Assembly (NCBI GenBank): GCA_963693315.1
Contig: OY856187.1
Location: 47,820,485 to 47,884,484 of the forward strand
Direction: 5' to 3'
Length of the DNA: 64,000 nt
Origin: Diogma glabrata
Taxonomy: Eukaryota; Arthropoda; Insecta; Diptera; Cylindrotomidae
This document shows, piece by piece, positions 34,071 through 44,151 of the stretch. Each line of letters starts with the position of its first letter. Position 1 is the stretch's first letter. The position numbers and the translations under genes were made by a program. Under the pieces are notes generated by a model. The model worked only from the letters and a program-made list of their open reading frames with translations, was not told the origin of the DNA and made no database searches.

Positions 34071-34898
34071 TTCGCACTGAATGTTTTAGATCAAAAATTA
34101 AAATTTACAAATAAACAAAAACTGATCCCTCCACCATTAACGATAAATCTAATAATTCTCAAATTGAGAAGCTTCCACTTCTTAAAAAATCACATCAATG
34201 CCATCACTGTATACTGTAACATCAAACTCTATTACATTACAATTATTTAATTGAATTATTTCTTTTATTTATCATTTATGGTTTTAGTTGTTTAAATTCA
34301 TTTCAAAAGACATGGAATAATATCACATGAAACTTGTTTTATTTCCTCAATTGGACAATTATGATGTATTACTTTTCTTCATTTCTTTTATGGTACAATA
34401 GCAAGGAAGGAAGATCTTATTTCCGATTATATCATAAGTCATAACTGTTAAAATCGATTCCGGAACTAAAATTTATGACTGACCTAAATATTCAAAATAT
34501 TACAACTATTTTATGGGATTTAATTCAGTGCGAAAGTCAAGTTCAATTTTGAGATATTTACACAAAATTTTATTTTTTATATTCGACAAACTTCAAACTA
34601 TAAATTATTACAAACTGAATCTTTCATGCTCTTCACGTTTCATGGTTTTTTGCTAAACAATTTTTTTGTGCAATTTAACTTGTTCTAAAATACGTTGATA
34701 TCTTATTGTTTTTGTCATTGTGGTTGAGGTTCACGATCACTATATAATGATGATGATGATAAAATTAATTTTACTTTTTTACGTTATGGTTTATTGTTTC
34801 TAAAGAAAGTGAATGAAACTTAGGTATCAATTGATGAATTTTAAACTTAAAGAAAATATATACAATTAAGGTTGTTTTTTTCTTTTGTGTACTTATAG
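34071..34898. other. AT-rich DNA, nothing recognised
   Basis: No coding or repeat similarity seen, apart from a short ATG trinucleotide run near 34747. Confidence 0.4.
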
Positions 34899-35072
34899 TC
34901 AAATATTTAGAAACCGAAGTGTGTTGATACGCGAATTGAATTTACTTAAAATCGATAAAATTTCGATTTATTTTTTATTTGAAAATTTGCGTCTTGAAAT
35001 TAGAACAATTTCTCTTGTATTTGTAATCTGTTTAAGTGCATTAAATATGATAAATTTAAATATTTGTTATGC
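34899..35072 (+). CDS. Weak internal-exon candidate
   Basis: A 174-base open stretch lies between a polypyrimidine tract with acceptor-like TTATAG (ending 34898) and a consensus donor GTAAGT (35073). The length is a multiple of three, and the frame remains open throughout. The translation ends in a hydrophobic stretch, ISLVFVICLSALNMINLNICYA, that could be a membrane segment or signal peptide. Composition is very AT-rich, so the open frame could be chance. Product unknown. Confidence 0.15.
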
Positions 35073-35078
35073 GTAAGT

Positions 35079-35937
35079 TTTAACAAATTTTAATTGTTTA
35101 TCTTTTAATCTTATATGATTTTGGTTTTTTTATATAATTAATTTTTTAAAAAAATTTTTATATAGTCACTCATTTTTCCTCAATCTTAAGGGTGTATATA
35201 ACATTTATGAAATCAAAGATTTACGTCGGATTTTAAAATGTATTATAGAATAAACGTCCCTGCATCGATTGGAATCAAAAAATTTAGATCTCACCGACAA
35301 TTTTCGCGAAATAATCAATTTCAAAGTTATCATTCACTCTATGTTATATTCGGAAGTATCAAAATTTGTTAGAAAAATCAAAAATTCAGAATGTTCTTGC
35401 AAAGACATCCGAAAAAAAAACTTACGTTCAGTTTCTCTGTGCGTTTTATGATTTTTTGAGCCCAAAAAACAGCGGTGTCACCGGCAATCAGACGTAAATA
35501 TTCAATTTAAAAATTTATAAAATCTGCTGCGTACACCGGAAAGCTAACCGCCATTTTCAGTAAGAAAATCTGGCAACGTTATGTGTTTCAGTCAAAGAGA
35601 AGTCTTTTCTCATCGTTCTTGTTCATAATAAGAAATCCTGACCATCAGATTTTAAAATAAAATAATAAATATATTTATTTATTCCTACAGGACACGCAAC
35701 AATAAAACAAAATAATTTTAAATTAAAATAATAAATATATTTGACTGACTGCGACGTTGCCAGATTTACTTTTCCGTATAGTAGCGGTAGTCAAATTAGA
35801 GACACAAATTTTTTAGTACTATGAAATTATCTAATATTTTGGAAATATTCTATCATAGAAAATTGTTGTAATTGATAAAAAGCATTCCTGTATAGAAATT
35901 TTTACATAATAATTTGTTTGAAATTTTATTAGATGTA
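35079..35937. other. AT-rich DNA with a small inverted repeat
   Basis: TAAGAAAATCTGGCAACGTT at 35561-35580 faces the complement-like GACGTTGCCAGATTTACTTT at 35753-35772. The roughly 210-bp unit could be a small MITE. Nothing else recognised; the right edge adjoins the mariner. Confidence 0.4.
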
Positions 35938-37228
35938 ACAGGTCGTTCAATAAGTCCGTAGGATAAGTAAGAAAAAAACAACATTTTGACAAAACTCGAT
36001 TTTTTTATTCAACATAGTTGCCTTCGAGGGCGATACAACGAGTATAGCGATTTTTCAACTTTTCTATACCACTTTTATAGTACGATTTCTCTTTCTCGTC
36101 AAATTAGGCCTCAGTTTCAGCGATTACTTAACATCATTGGACTTAAATTTCTTTCCAGCAAGCATTCTCTTGAGATCTGAAAACAGGAAAAATTCGCTGG
36201 GGGCTAAATCTGGAGAATATGGTGGGTGGGTAAGCAATTCAAAGCCCAATTCATTCAATTTTGCCATCGTTTTCATCGATCTGTGACACGGTGCATTATC
36301 TTGGTGAAACAACACTTTTTTCTTTTGCAAATGTGGTCGTTTCTTTGCGATTTCAGCCTTCAATCGATCCAAAAGTTCACACTAATACTCGCTGTTGATG
36401 GTGGTTCCTTTTTGGAGATAGTCGATGAATATTATTCCGTTCGTATCCCAAAATACAGACGCCATCACCTTACCGGCCGACTGTTGCGTCTTTGCTCGCT
36501 TTGGATTCGGTTCGTCGACTGCTGTCCACTCAGCTGACTGTCTTTTGAATTCTGGTGTGTAATTGTGAAGCCATGTCTCATCCATTGTCACATATCTACG
36601 ATAGAATTCCCTTTTATTGCGGTTTAACAGTGCCAAAGACTCCTCCGAAGCATCGATTCGTTGTTGTTTTTGGTCGACTGTGAGCTCACGCGGCACCCAA
36701 TTTGCACAGAGCTTTCGCATACCCAAATGTTCATGTAAAATGGTAAAAACACTACCATCTGCTACCTTTACAATGTCAGCTATTTCGTGCACCTTCAATT
36801 TGCGATCGTTCATAACCAATTTGTGGATTTTTTTTATGTTTTCTGGAATAACAGCCTCATTTGGGCGTCCACTGCGCTCTGCATCTTTTGTGCTGGTACG
36901 ACCACATTTAAATTCAGCCATCTACTTCTCTACCATTTGTCTCGATGGAGCAGAGTTTGGATAATGTTTATCAAGCCATTGTTTGGTTTCCACTGTATTT
37001 TTTTTCATCAAAAAGCAATGCTTTATTAAAATTCGAAATTCACTTTTTTCCATTTTTTTTCAAAAACAAAAGTTGCTTCACACAAAATGCTATAACTCAC
37101 GAATAAATAGTCAGATTGCTGTCAAATTTATACACGTATCGTTTGAAGGTTAGTACTAAATAAAAATCATATAGAAAAAATTCTAGTAACGCCATCTATG
37201 TGTCATCCTACGGACTTATTGAATGACC
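35938..37228 (-). mobile_element. mariner-family DNA transposon, decayed full-length copy
   Basis: Ends are inverted copies: GGTCGTTCAATAAGTCCGTA on the left (35941) and the complement of GGTCATTCAATAAGTCCGTA on the right (ending 37228). A TA follows the right end, and a TA stands three bases before the left TIR, so the left junction is slightly altered. About 1.29 kb is normal for mariner. It carries one transposase pseudogene on the minus strand. Confidence 0.9.
36005..37053 (-). pseudogene. mariner transposase with stops, frameshift and altered catalytic residue
   Basis: From ATG 37053 the minus strand encodes MEKSEFRILIKHCFL, then an N-terminal helix-turn-helix region. In-frame stops occur after APSRQMVEK (36924-36922) and after TTINSEY (36382 region), and after AETEA near 36105. 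A frameshift near SNDV (about 36130) separates the conserved tail, which ends ALEGNYVE at 36005. Catalytic motifs: first Asp in MDETWLHNY, second in HQDNAPCH, third position reads LAPSEF, a Glu where mariners have Asp (DD34D). The enzyme would cut and paste the element at TA sites, but this copy cannot be active. Confidence 0.88.
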
Positions 37229-37389
37229 TAGCACTACGCGATTTGACTATCTATACATCCTTAAATATTATATTTGCTTATTGAATGTTAATGTAGGTGA
37301 CAAATAAAAGTTTGAGTGTTAAAAATATTATTTTAAAAATCTAGAGGACATAAAAGCGAAAAAAATAGCAAAAACCCTAAAATTGAGGT

Positions 37390-37628
37390 GTCTTTTTCGA
37401 AATGTCGTCAGGCTATAACTTTTGGAACATCACTCCAAATGACTTGAAATTTTACGGAGACCTTAAGTTTGTCATGCTCTTTCAAAAACATATATGGTTT
37501 TTATGTGCTCCTTGAGGGAAAATAACGGTGGCGACTTCAGTCGGTGTCTTCCGACTTTTTATCGATTTCAAATTTATTTATATTTTGTTTTTTTTTTGCG
37601 CTTGGAACATTCCTCAAATCGTAAAATA
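37390..37628. repeat. Family Y tandem repeat, unit 1 (left part)
   Basis: GGCTATAACTTTTGGAACAT, CTCCAAATGACTTGAAATTT and GGGAAAATAACGGTGGCG recur at 38520-38660 and 46425-46545. After subtracting insertions the period is about 560 bases. Unit 1 is interrupted at 37629 and continues at 38181. Confidence 0.7.
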
Positions 37629-37765
37629 GTATATTATTGTATTAGGAGCTTAAGTTGTACTTTTTGTGTTGAGTCTATAGTTTGGCGGTCGACCGTAGGG
37701 AGGCCGACAATTATAGACGAAACACAAAAAGTCACTTTAGCTCCGAATTCAATACACTATTTTTT
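37625..37765. repeat. Hairpin element, about 140 bp
   Basis: AATAGTATATTATTGTATTA followed by GGAGC and CTTTTTGTGTTGAGTCTATA faces the complement-like TATAGACGAAACACAAAAAG and GCTCCGAATTCAATACACTA. The arms are about 60 bases with a short loop around GGTCGACC. Absent from Y unit 2, so it arrived by insertion. Confidence 0.65.
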
Positions 37766-38180
37766 CGGCAAACGTTTAAATTTGTTTAAAAATATGAAAT
37801 TAATGCATCAAATTTTTTATAAATATGTTTTAGGTAGTAAATTTCCTGAAATTAATTTTTATTGATTTTAATTCATTAAAATGAACTGAAATGCATTCTA
37901 TTTTGAACAAATTGATAATATCATGTTATTTTACTTTACTGCCGCCGTAAAAATATAAAAATTACTTTACTGCCGCCGTAAAAATATGAAAATTACTTCA
38001 CAGCCGCCGTAAAAATATAAAAATTACTTTACAGCCGCCGTAAAAATATGAAAGTTACTTTACAGTCGCTGGTCGATAAAATAAAAATGGCGTTACTTTT
38101 GCAGCCGCCAGCTAAAAAGTAAGACTTTAGCTACTCCCCAGCGGCAGTAAAGTTAAACTTTACAGCCGTTTGCCGAAAAA
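37761..38180. mobile_element. Short TIR element with internal 31-bp tandem repeats
   Basis: TTTTTCGGCAAACG (37761) and CGTTTGCCGAAAAA (ending 38180) form a 14-bp perfect TIR. Inside, a unit of about 31 bases beginning TTACTTTACTGCCGCCGTAA and ending in an AAAATAT-rich tail repeats about five times (37928-38085), followed by degenerate ACAGCCGC pieces. It lies within Y unit 1, where unit 2 shows the uninterrupted order. Non-coding. Confidence 0.65.
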
Positions 38181-38720
38181 CAATATTTTTCCGTTAAAGT
38201 ACGCGAAAAGTACGAAAAAATCTATGTACTGCAATTTTATGTGCTCCTCATATTGAGCTCGCAATAGAAGGTCAAAAAGTAAGAGATGCTGCGAAAACTT
38301 TTCTAAAAATCTAGGTTTTTGACTAGCACATCTTCAATTTTAGTTGAAAACCCAAAAACATTGTTCCTCGTAGGAGGATAGATAAATCGATGGAGGATAG
38401 ATAAATCGTATGAGGATAGATAAAAAGATAATGGTACCTCGTTAACTGGATTCGATACTTCTAGACATAAAAAATGCCCAAAATTTTTAAATTTCATAGA
38501 AAATTAAAAGTTCTTATTAAAAGTTCTTTTATTTTTCGGCTATAACTTTGGGAACATAACTCCAAATGACTTGAAATTTTACATATATTCATTTTTTGAC
38601 ATGTTCTTTTAAAAACATGTATGGTTTTGCATGTGTTTCTTAAGGGAAAATAGTGGTGGCGCGTCAAATCAGGGTCTCTACATTTTTGTTGATGAACATT
38701 TTTCGTTTTTTGAGCATGGA
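38181..38720. repeat. Family Y, end of unit 1 and start of unit 2
   Basis: CAATATTTTTCCGTTAAAGT to TTTTAGTTGAAAACCC matches 45765-45950, and GATAATGGTACCTCGTTAAC starts the next unit (also at 46319). Unit 2 is cut at 38720 by element A1 and resumes at 45751. Confidence 0.7.
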
Positions 38721-38862
38721 CCCGACTAGAAATTAGATCAGTATAGGCTCCGATCCGGATCAGGATTGCCTGAAGACTGATCAGGGATGAATCAGGCCTC
38801 CTGATCCGGACATGATGAAAAATCGTCACGCCATACAGGATCCGTACAGGATCCGTTTAAAT

Positions 38863-38982
38863 GATCCATGCCGGATACATTTCAAAGATCCATTCCGGAT
38901 CCATTTCAAAGATCCATTCCGGATCCATTTCAAAGATCTATTCCGGATCTATCTTAAAGATCCATGCCGGATCCATTCAACA
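38863..38982 (+). repeat. 24-bp subterminal repeats of element A1, five units
   Basis: Units start GATCCATKCCGGATCCATTT and end TCAAA, with small changes between units. The A2 copy has the same array at 47517-47630 with one damaged unit. Multiple CCGGATC motifs per unit. Confidence 0.85.
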
Positions 38983-39567
38983 GTTTCATGTCCGGTCTGG
39001 TCAAGAGATCCATACCAGATCCGTTCAAAGGTTTAGAATTAATTTTGTTCTTAAATATTAATTTGACATTAAATAAATGAAAAAAATATTACCATTTTTC
39101 CTTAATTTTGTTCATAATTTCAAGTACACTTCAAATGCTTATAAATTTAAACACACAGAAAAAAACGATAGCTTATTTAACGTAAAGTATATGTAAATTT
39201 AACTGAAAATGACGTACGAATTGAGCCAGCGGAGGCATAATTTATTTATTTATTTATTTATTTATTTATTTCCACTAAGGAGAACACACAGACAGAGTCC
39301 TATTATGTGTTCCACAATATATCTACATTATATTTACATTTTGATTAATACAATTTGAAATTACAATTAATATAGAAAAAAAATAGCAAAAAAGAAAACC
39401 AATAATAATTACAAAAACCAAAAAAAAATAACATTATACAATAACCAAAGTAGGTAACTACAAACAAATAAATCATTAATACTTCAACATTGTAAAGATT
39501 CCAATACAAATTTAACAGCACGCACTACTATCAAAATAAATTAGGAAAAGAAAATATATTTAATTAT

Positions 39568-42405
39568 TTAATTTAGTAGCTTGAAAAGACAAGACTTGTA
39601 TTGATCAAGCGACAAATGAAACAAATCTAACGAATTAAACAGTTCATCGTGGCTTAGCTGACATCTAGGCAGAGGATTGGCAAAGCCTAAATTAGTACGC
39701 GAAGGTTTTGGTATAAATAGCTGGGTATTTCTAGTCATATAGGAAGGGATATACAGCATAATATCAGAGAGGGACGGCAATTCAATTTTGTAGTTTAAAA
39801 TTTTGTACAGAAGTACCTCATCAAGAATTATCCTTCTATTACACAAATTCGTTAAATTGAAAATTTTCAATCTGTTCTCGTACGGTATGTAGCCAGCAAA
39901 AGGAATAAATTTAAAAACAAGAAGTCTAGTAAACCGTTTTTGAACACGCTCAAGTTGATCACAATACTTGTCATAAAAAGGATTCCATATTTGTGAGGCG
40001 TATTCAATTATACTTCTTACCAAACAATTGAAAAGTATTATGGAGAGATTTGGGTTACGAAATAATCTAGCACTGCGGCAAATAAAACCAAGAACTTTGT
40101 ATGCTTTGGAACAAATTAGTTCAATGTGTTTATCAAAGCACAATTTTGAGTCAAAGGTTACCCCAAGATCACAGATTTCATTTACCCTAGTCAGAACATT
40201 CCCCTCTATATTATAAGCAAATTCGATAGGGCAGGTTTTTTTTGTGAAGGATAACACAAAACATTTTTTTATGTTTAAGTTCAATTTATTTTGTTTACAC
40301 CAATATTGTAATTTATAAAGATCAGTTTGAAGTGCATGAGAATCTGTAACGTTAATGACAGATTTGTATATTTTCAAATCATCAGCATAGAAAAGATGGG
40401 AACATTCTAATATATTAGAGAGATCGTTTATAAATATAATGAACAGTAATGGTCCTAGTGTAGAGCCTTGTGGAACGCCAGAGGTAGGTGTAAACGACCT
40501 TGATAAATATCCATTAAATTTAACATTTAAAGTTCTTTCATATAGATATGAAGATATCCATTTACACAAGAACTTAGGTACACCAGCTTGACTGCACTTC
40601 TCAATTAATATTTCATCTGAAACAGTGTCAAATGCTTTTTGGAAATCTGTGTAAATACAATCAACCTGATAACCTCGATCTACACATTCAAAAACATAGC
40701 TAGAAAACTCAACCAAATTAGTTAATACTGAACGTTTTGCATAAAATCCATGCTGTTTAATCGTTATGCTGTTTTTAACTTCTTGGAAAATTAGACCGTG
40801 AACCAACTTTTCAAATATTTTGCTAAACGAGTTTAATATGGAGATAGGTCTATAATTAGCTATATCAGATTTGTCACCATTCTTAAACACTGGTATAAGG
40901 TAGGCATATTTCCATTTTGCTGGAAAAATACCAGAATTCAATGACATATTGAAAATTATTGCCAGTGGTTTAGCTAGTTGATCTTTTAATTGATAAATAA
41001 AATAATTCGACAGAAAATCAGGACCAGGACCTTTGTTAGTATCAAGAGACCTGAGAACATTATAAACGTCATCAGAAGATATGTGAACGGTATTACAGTT
41101 TTTAAGTTGACCTGCAGCTGTATTAATTGAATCAGGAGGGCAAGGAATAGACTTATAGACAGAATCAAAGTAATCTGCAAATAAATTACAAATATCCGAA
41201 CTGTCATGAGTTTCAACTGTATTTAATTTCATAGTGGCAGGAAAAAAGGTTCTGGATGTTAGGGAGTTTGTAAAATTCCACAGTAACTTAGGATTTTCTT
41301 TAATCTTTTGTTCAGTTTCTTTCAAATAATTTAAATGGCAGGTTCGAATTGCCTGTTTAACCTGTCTACGATACCTAGAAAATATTTTGAAATCATTAGC
41401 ATTATTGTATGTTTTATAAAGCTTATGGTATTTATGTTTACATCTTATGAGGTATCGTAAATTTGAAGAGAACCAAACTGGAAATTTAGATTTAGTATTA
41501 CTTTTACTGTGTTTAAAATTTAGGAAGGGATTCAACTTGGAGTACAAAACGTTAACAGCCATATCAACTGTCATTTGAGAACAATTAAGCTCAGAGTCCC
41601 AGTCAATTTCATTAAGTTGTGCAATTATACTTGAATAATTTATTTGTTTTTCATTGATAGAATTAAAGCTATTGTATGCTAATTTTGTTTTATTAATATT
41701 GACAAACTCTAGAAAACTAATAACAAGAGCAGGATGATAATTATCAATTTTTGTTAGGGAATCAGTACAATGTGTAACGACAACAGAGTTATAGCACATA
41801 TTAGACAATATAAGATCCAACAAATTATTAGACGAATTAACAATCCCGTTATGCTGAGTCAGCTTGCTGAGATTCATTGTCTCGACAAGATATTGTGCGG
41901 TACGACCTTCATAGGAGAAAGGATATAAACCTCTGTAGCTGTCACACCATTTTATACATGGCAAGTTGAAATCACCAATAACTAAATATTTATGATTATC
42001 AGATGAATTCAACATAAGACTAGATATGTGATCGCAGAATTGTTTTAAGTTATCATAATTGGAATTTCGAAAATATACAACACATACAATCAACACGGTA
42101 CCTTTAATGTTAATCTTCATCCAAATATCATCGAAAAAACTATTTATATTTGGCAATAAGCCAAACACAAAAGATTTTTTTATGGCTATTAACGATCCAC
42201 CTCCATCAGAAAAACCAGTAAGTGCAAAATCACGATCTTTTCTTATTACATAATAGCGATCATCAAACAATTCACTATCGTAAATGGAACTGTTAAGCCA
42301 GGTTTCTGTCAAACAAATCATGTCATAGTTGTTACCAAGTACATTTAGTTTAAAATTGACTAATTTACTTTTAAGCCCGCGACAATTTTGATAGTAGATA
42401 TGCAT
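39568..42405 (-). CDS. ORF2: APE endonuclease plus reverse transcriptase, 945 codons, intact frame
   Basis: Starts MHIYYQNCRGLKSKL, placing the first endonuclease motif at the N-terminus. TETWL holds the catalytic Glu (about 34), GDFNLP is at 144, and DNYHPALVISF near 221-231 replaces the usual SDHxP but keeps a His. RT motifs: NKGPGPDFLSNYFI, GDKSDIANYRPISILNSFSKIFEKL, TDFQKAFDTV, SGVPQGSTLGPLLF, catalytic YADD at 673-676, and LGVTFDSKL with IIEYASQIWNP in the thumb. The protein would nick the target and copy element RNA in the nucleus. Length is normal for ORF2 of this group. No internal stop is present. In the usual QHGFR.KRS motif, QHGFYAKRS has Tyr for Arg, which may affect function. Clade within jockey/CR1/L2 not settled. 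Confidence 0.9.
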   Translation of the reverse strand: MHIYYQNCRGLKSKLVNFKLNVLGNNYDMICLTETWLNSSIYDSELFDDRYYVIRKDRDFALTGFSDGGGSLIAIKKSFVFGLLPNINSFFDDIWMKINIKGTVLIVCVVYFRNSNYDNLKQFCDHISSLMLNSSDNHKYLVIGDFNLPCIKWCDSYRGLYPFSYEGRTAQYLVETMNLSKLTQHNGIVNSSNNLLDLILSNMCYNSVVVTHCTDSLTKIDNYHPALVISFLEFVNINKTKLAYNSFNSINEKQINYSSIIAQLNEIDWDSELNCSQMTVDMAVNVLYSKLNPFLNFKHSKSNTKSKFPVWFSSNLRYLIRCKHKYHKLYKTYNNANDFKIFSRYRRQVKQAIRTCHLNYLKETEQKIKENPKLLWNFTNSLTSRTFFPATMKLNTVETHDSSDICNLFADYFDSVYKSIPCPPDSINTAAGQLKNCNTVHISSDDVYNVLRSLDTNKGPGPDFLSNYFIYQLKDQLAKPLAIIFNMSLNSGIFPAKWKYAYLIPVFKNGDKSDIANYRPISILNSFSKIFEKLVHGLIFQEVKNSITIKQHGFYAKRSVLTNLVEFSSYVFECVDRGYQVDCIYTDFQKAFDTVSDEILIEKCSQAGVPKFLCKWISSYLYERTLNVKFNGYLSRSFTPTSGVPQGSTLGPLLFIIFINDLSNILECSHLFYADDLKIYKSVINVTDSHALQTDLYKLQYWCKQNKLNLNIKKCFVLSFTKKTCPIEFAYNIEGNVLTRVNEICDLGVTFDSKLCFDKHIELICSKAYKVLGFICRSARLFRNPNLSIILFNCLVRSIIEYASQIWNPFYDKYCDQLERVQKRFTRLLVFKFIPFAGYIPYENRLKIFNLTNLCNRRIILDEVLLYKILNYKIELPSLSDIMLYIPSYMTRNTQLFIPKPSRTNLGFANPLPRCQLSHDELFNSLDLFHLSLDQYKSCLFKLLN

Positions 42406-42558
42406 ATTAAATAAATTATATATCAGCGAGGAATCAGAATCCTATTTAAGGAGGATTACAAAATACAATGTTAAATATTATCTAAAAATAAAAGAGAAAA
42501 ATATATTAAAAAAAAATTCAAAAATTACAAATAATTATATTATAAAAAGTTATCTGAA

Positions 42559-42765
42559 TCAATTAAACTTATCTAAATCATGCGACGAGTATATTTTAAT
42601 TAAATTGCTGTCATCATTTTTCTTGCCATAAATAATCCCGTGTTTGGCCCAAACATATTTAAAATTATGAACTTCTGACTGTAGTAACTTCTTAGTTTCA
42701 AACAATAAGGCCTTTTTGGCTGGTGAAAGATAGTCAGTAACAATAATTCTGCCAGAGACACATAA
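42559..42765 (-). pseudogene. ORF1 C-terminal fragment of the same retrotransposon
   Basis: The minus strand reads SGRIIVTDYLSPAKKALLFE, then KYVWAKHGIIYGKKNDDSNL and IKIYSSHDLDKFN, ending at a stop (42559-42561). This layout (YLSPAKK.LL..., WAKHG.IY.KK) is that of the C-terminal domain shared by ORF1 proteins of jockey/CR1-like elements and baculovirus FP-like proteins, which bind RNA in the element particle (family knowledge). The 5' part is lost at the truncation point near 42765. ORF2 starts about 150 bases downstream. Confidence 0.68.
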
Positions 42766-43016
42766 GTAAACTAAACAAAATTGACTAAGTAAAATCTACT
42801 TAAAAGCATGTAAAACATTTTGCGCTGTTATGCTACTATTATGCTACCATCTTGTCTCACCAAAAAAATGAAAAAAATTTAGAGTTTTTGCAATTATTAA
42901 TAGTTTTTTTATCAATTCAGGGTGAGAGAATTTTATACACGGCAATGATTAACAGCGGGTAAGAAGGGCCCTGTAAAGATAAAATGCTATTTATTAATAA
43001 TATTTATTTTGGACTT

Positions 43017-43165
43017 AACCCGGATTCGATCCCCAGACCTCTGTGTACAAGGCAGCAGCATTAACCATTCGTCTATCTAAATAATTATTTACATCAATTT
43101 ATTTATGAATATTATGTTGATGCTTAAGTTTAGGACGTTCGAGGGTTCGATTCACAGACTGACCA
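43017..43165. other. Inverted pair of tRNA-like fragments (possible SINE remnant)
   Basis: The minus strand of 43079-43017 contains GAATGGTTAATGCTGCTG with a downstream GGGGATCGAATCC, resembling tRNA box A and box B in the right spacing. It has no proper acceptor stem, so it is not a functional tRNA gene. On the plus strand 43137-43155 has GAGGGTTCGATTC, a second box-B-like element facing the first. A tRNA-derived SINE duplicated in inverted orientation is one explanation. Confidence 0.35.
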
Positions 43166-44151
43166 CTATTTATTTTTATTACATTTTTATTATTTTTTTT
43201 GAAATAACATAAAAATGATTCCTTTTTATTCATAAAAATTCAATTTCACAGCATTTCAATTTATCGATACTGTAGTTATTTTAAAATTATATAGACCTAA
43301 ACATTTCAAATTTATTCCGACAATAATAATAATGTAACTAAGGTATCACAGAAATAACAATTATATATATGTCAAATTCTTTTTGCCAAAACATTGTTCT
43401 GACATTTATTGCTCTCAGATCAATTTATTATTTGACATTAAGTGTTTTATTTGGTCAAAAAAAGTGAGTTTTCACCCTAAAAAGATTTTTTTAAATTTAG
43501 ATTTTTAGCTATAGAGCAAAACATAAAATACAATAAAAAAAAAGAAATACATATATCTCTCAAAATTAGTAAACAAACAAAACGCCACGCCAAAACGTAA
43601 GAACATGTGCTGCATAAATTGACAGCTACACATATGTAAATTTTACTATTATTTTAAGTAAAATTTACGTTTTATATGACTTTAATACTCGAAGTCATAC
43701 GTAATTTTCAAACTATGAAAACGTAAATTTAAAGATGCCTTAGTAAAAAGTACGTATCATATAAGCAATTTCCAGCATACTTAAGTTAGTTTCTTTGGGT
43801 AAATAGTGGATTATATATACGTGTGTGTATAAGTATGTTTAGCACTATTTGCCATGTAAATTTAGCATTTTTCGACGGTTATGTTTTACAAAATTGTTAA
43901 GTAAATATAACGACCATTAGGTAACTTTGTTTTCATCTTTCAAAATTTACTGTTTCAGTAGTAAATTTATTTTCAAAAATTTTACAATTCCAATTTTGCT
44001 TTATTAACGTGGCACATGATAATATTACTTAAATTATCAATACTTTGTACTAGTAAATTTTAGAAAAACGTACGTTATGTTTACAATTTTGGAGTTACTA
44101 TAGCGCATAAGTAACAAACGCATCGTTTTTTTTTTCTAAGTGCAGTAAGTT

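Larger units (their letters stand above)
39240..42765 (-). mobile_element. Jockey/CR1-type non-LTR retrotransposon, 5'-truncated in ORF1
   Basis: On the minus strand: the last part of ORF1 (42765-42559), ORF2 (42405-39568), a 3' untranslated region of about 300 bases, and a 3' tail of AAAT repeats (39240-39275). The 5' end falls inside ORF1. TSD candidates are only short (CATAA-like) and unproven. The intact ORF2 suggests a fairly recent insertion. Confidence 0.82.
39154..44142. mobile_element. Element C: CAC-ended DNA element holding a retrotransposon
   Basis: Left end CACAGAAAAAAACGAT and the complement of the right end, CACTTAGAAAAAAAAAACGAT apart from slippage in the A-run, form a short TIR. 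Flanking CA dinucleotides (39152-39153, 44143-44144) are a 2-bp TSD. The uninterrupted A2 sequence TTTAAACAGTAAGTT at 48410-48425 is the empty site. C's own DNA is about 39154-39240 and 42770-44142; the middle is a later jockey/CR1-type insertion. AT-rich and non-coding apart from tRNA-like scraps at 43017-43165. Confidence 0.55.

Noticed and set aside
36226..36964. Plus-strand frames of 100-115 codons
   Set aside because: They are antisense shadows of the mariner transposase.
37928..38085. Possible CRISPR-like array
   Set aside because: Units are direct, contiguous 31-base repeats without unique spacers, in eukaryotic DNA.
38812..39061. Repetitive protein-like frame with RIHFKDPF units
   Set aside because: It is a translation of the 24-bp subterminal DNA repeat of element A1; in A2 the same array is frame-disrupted.
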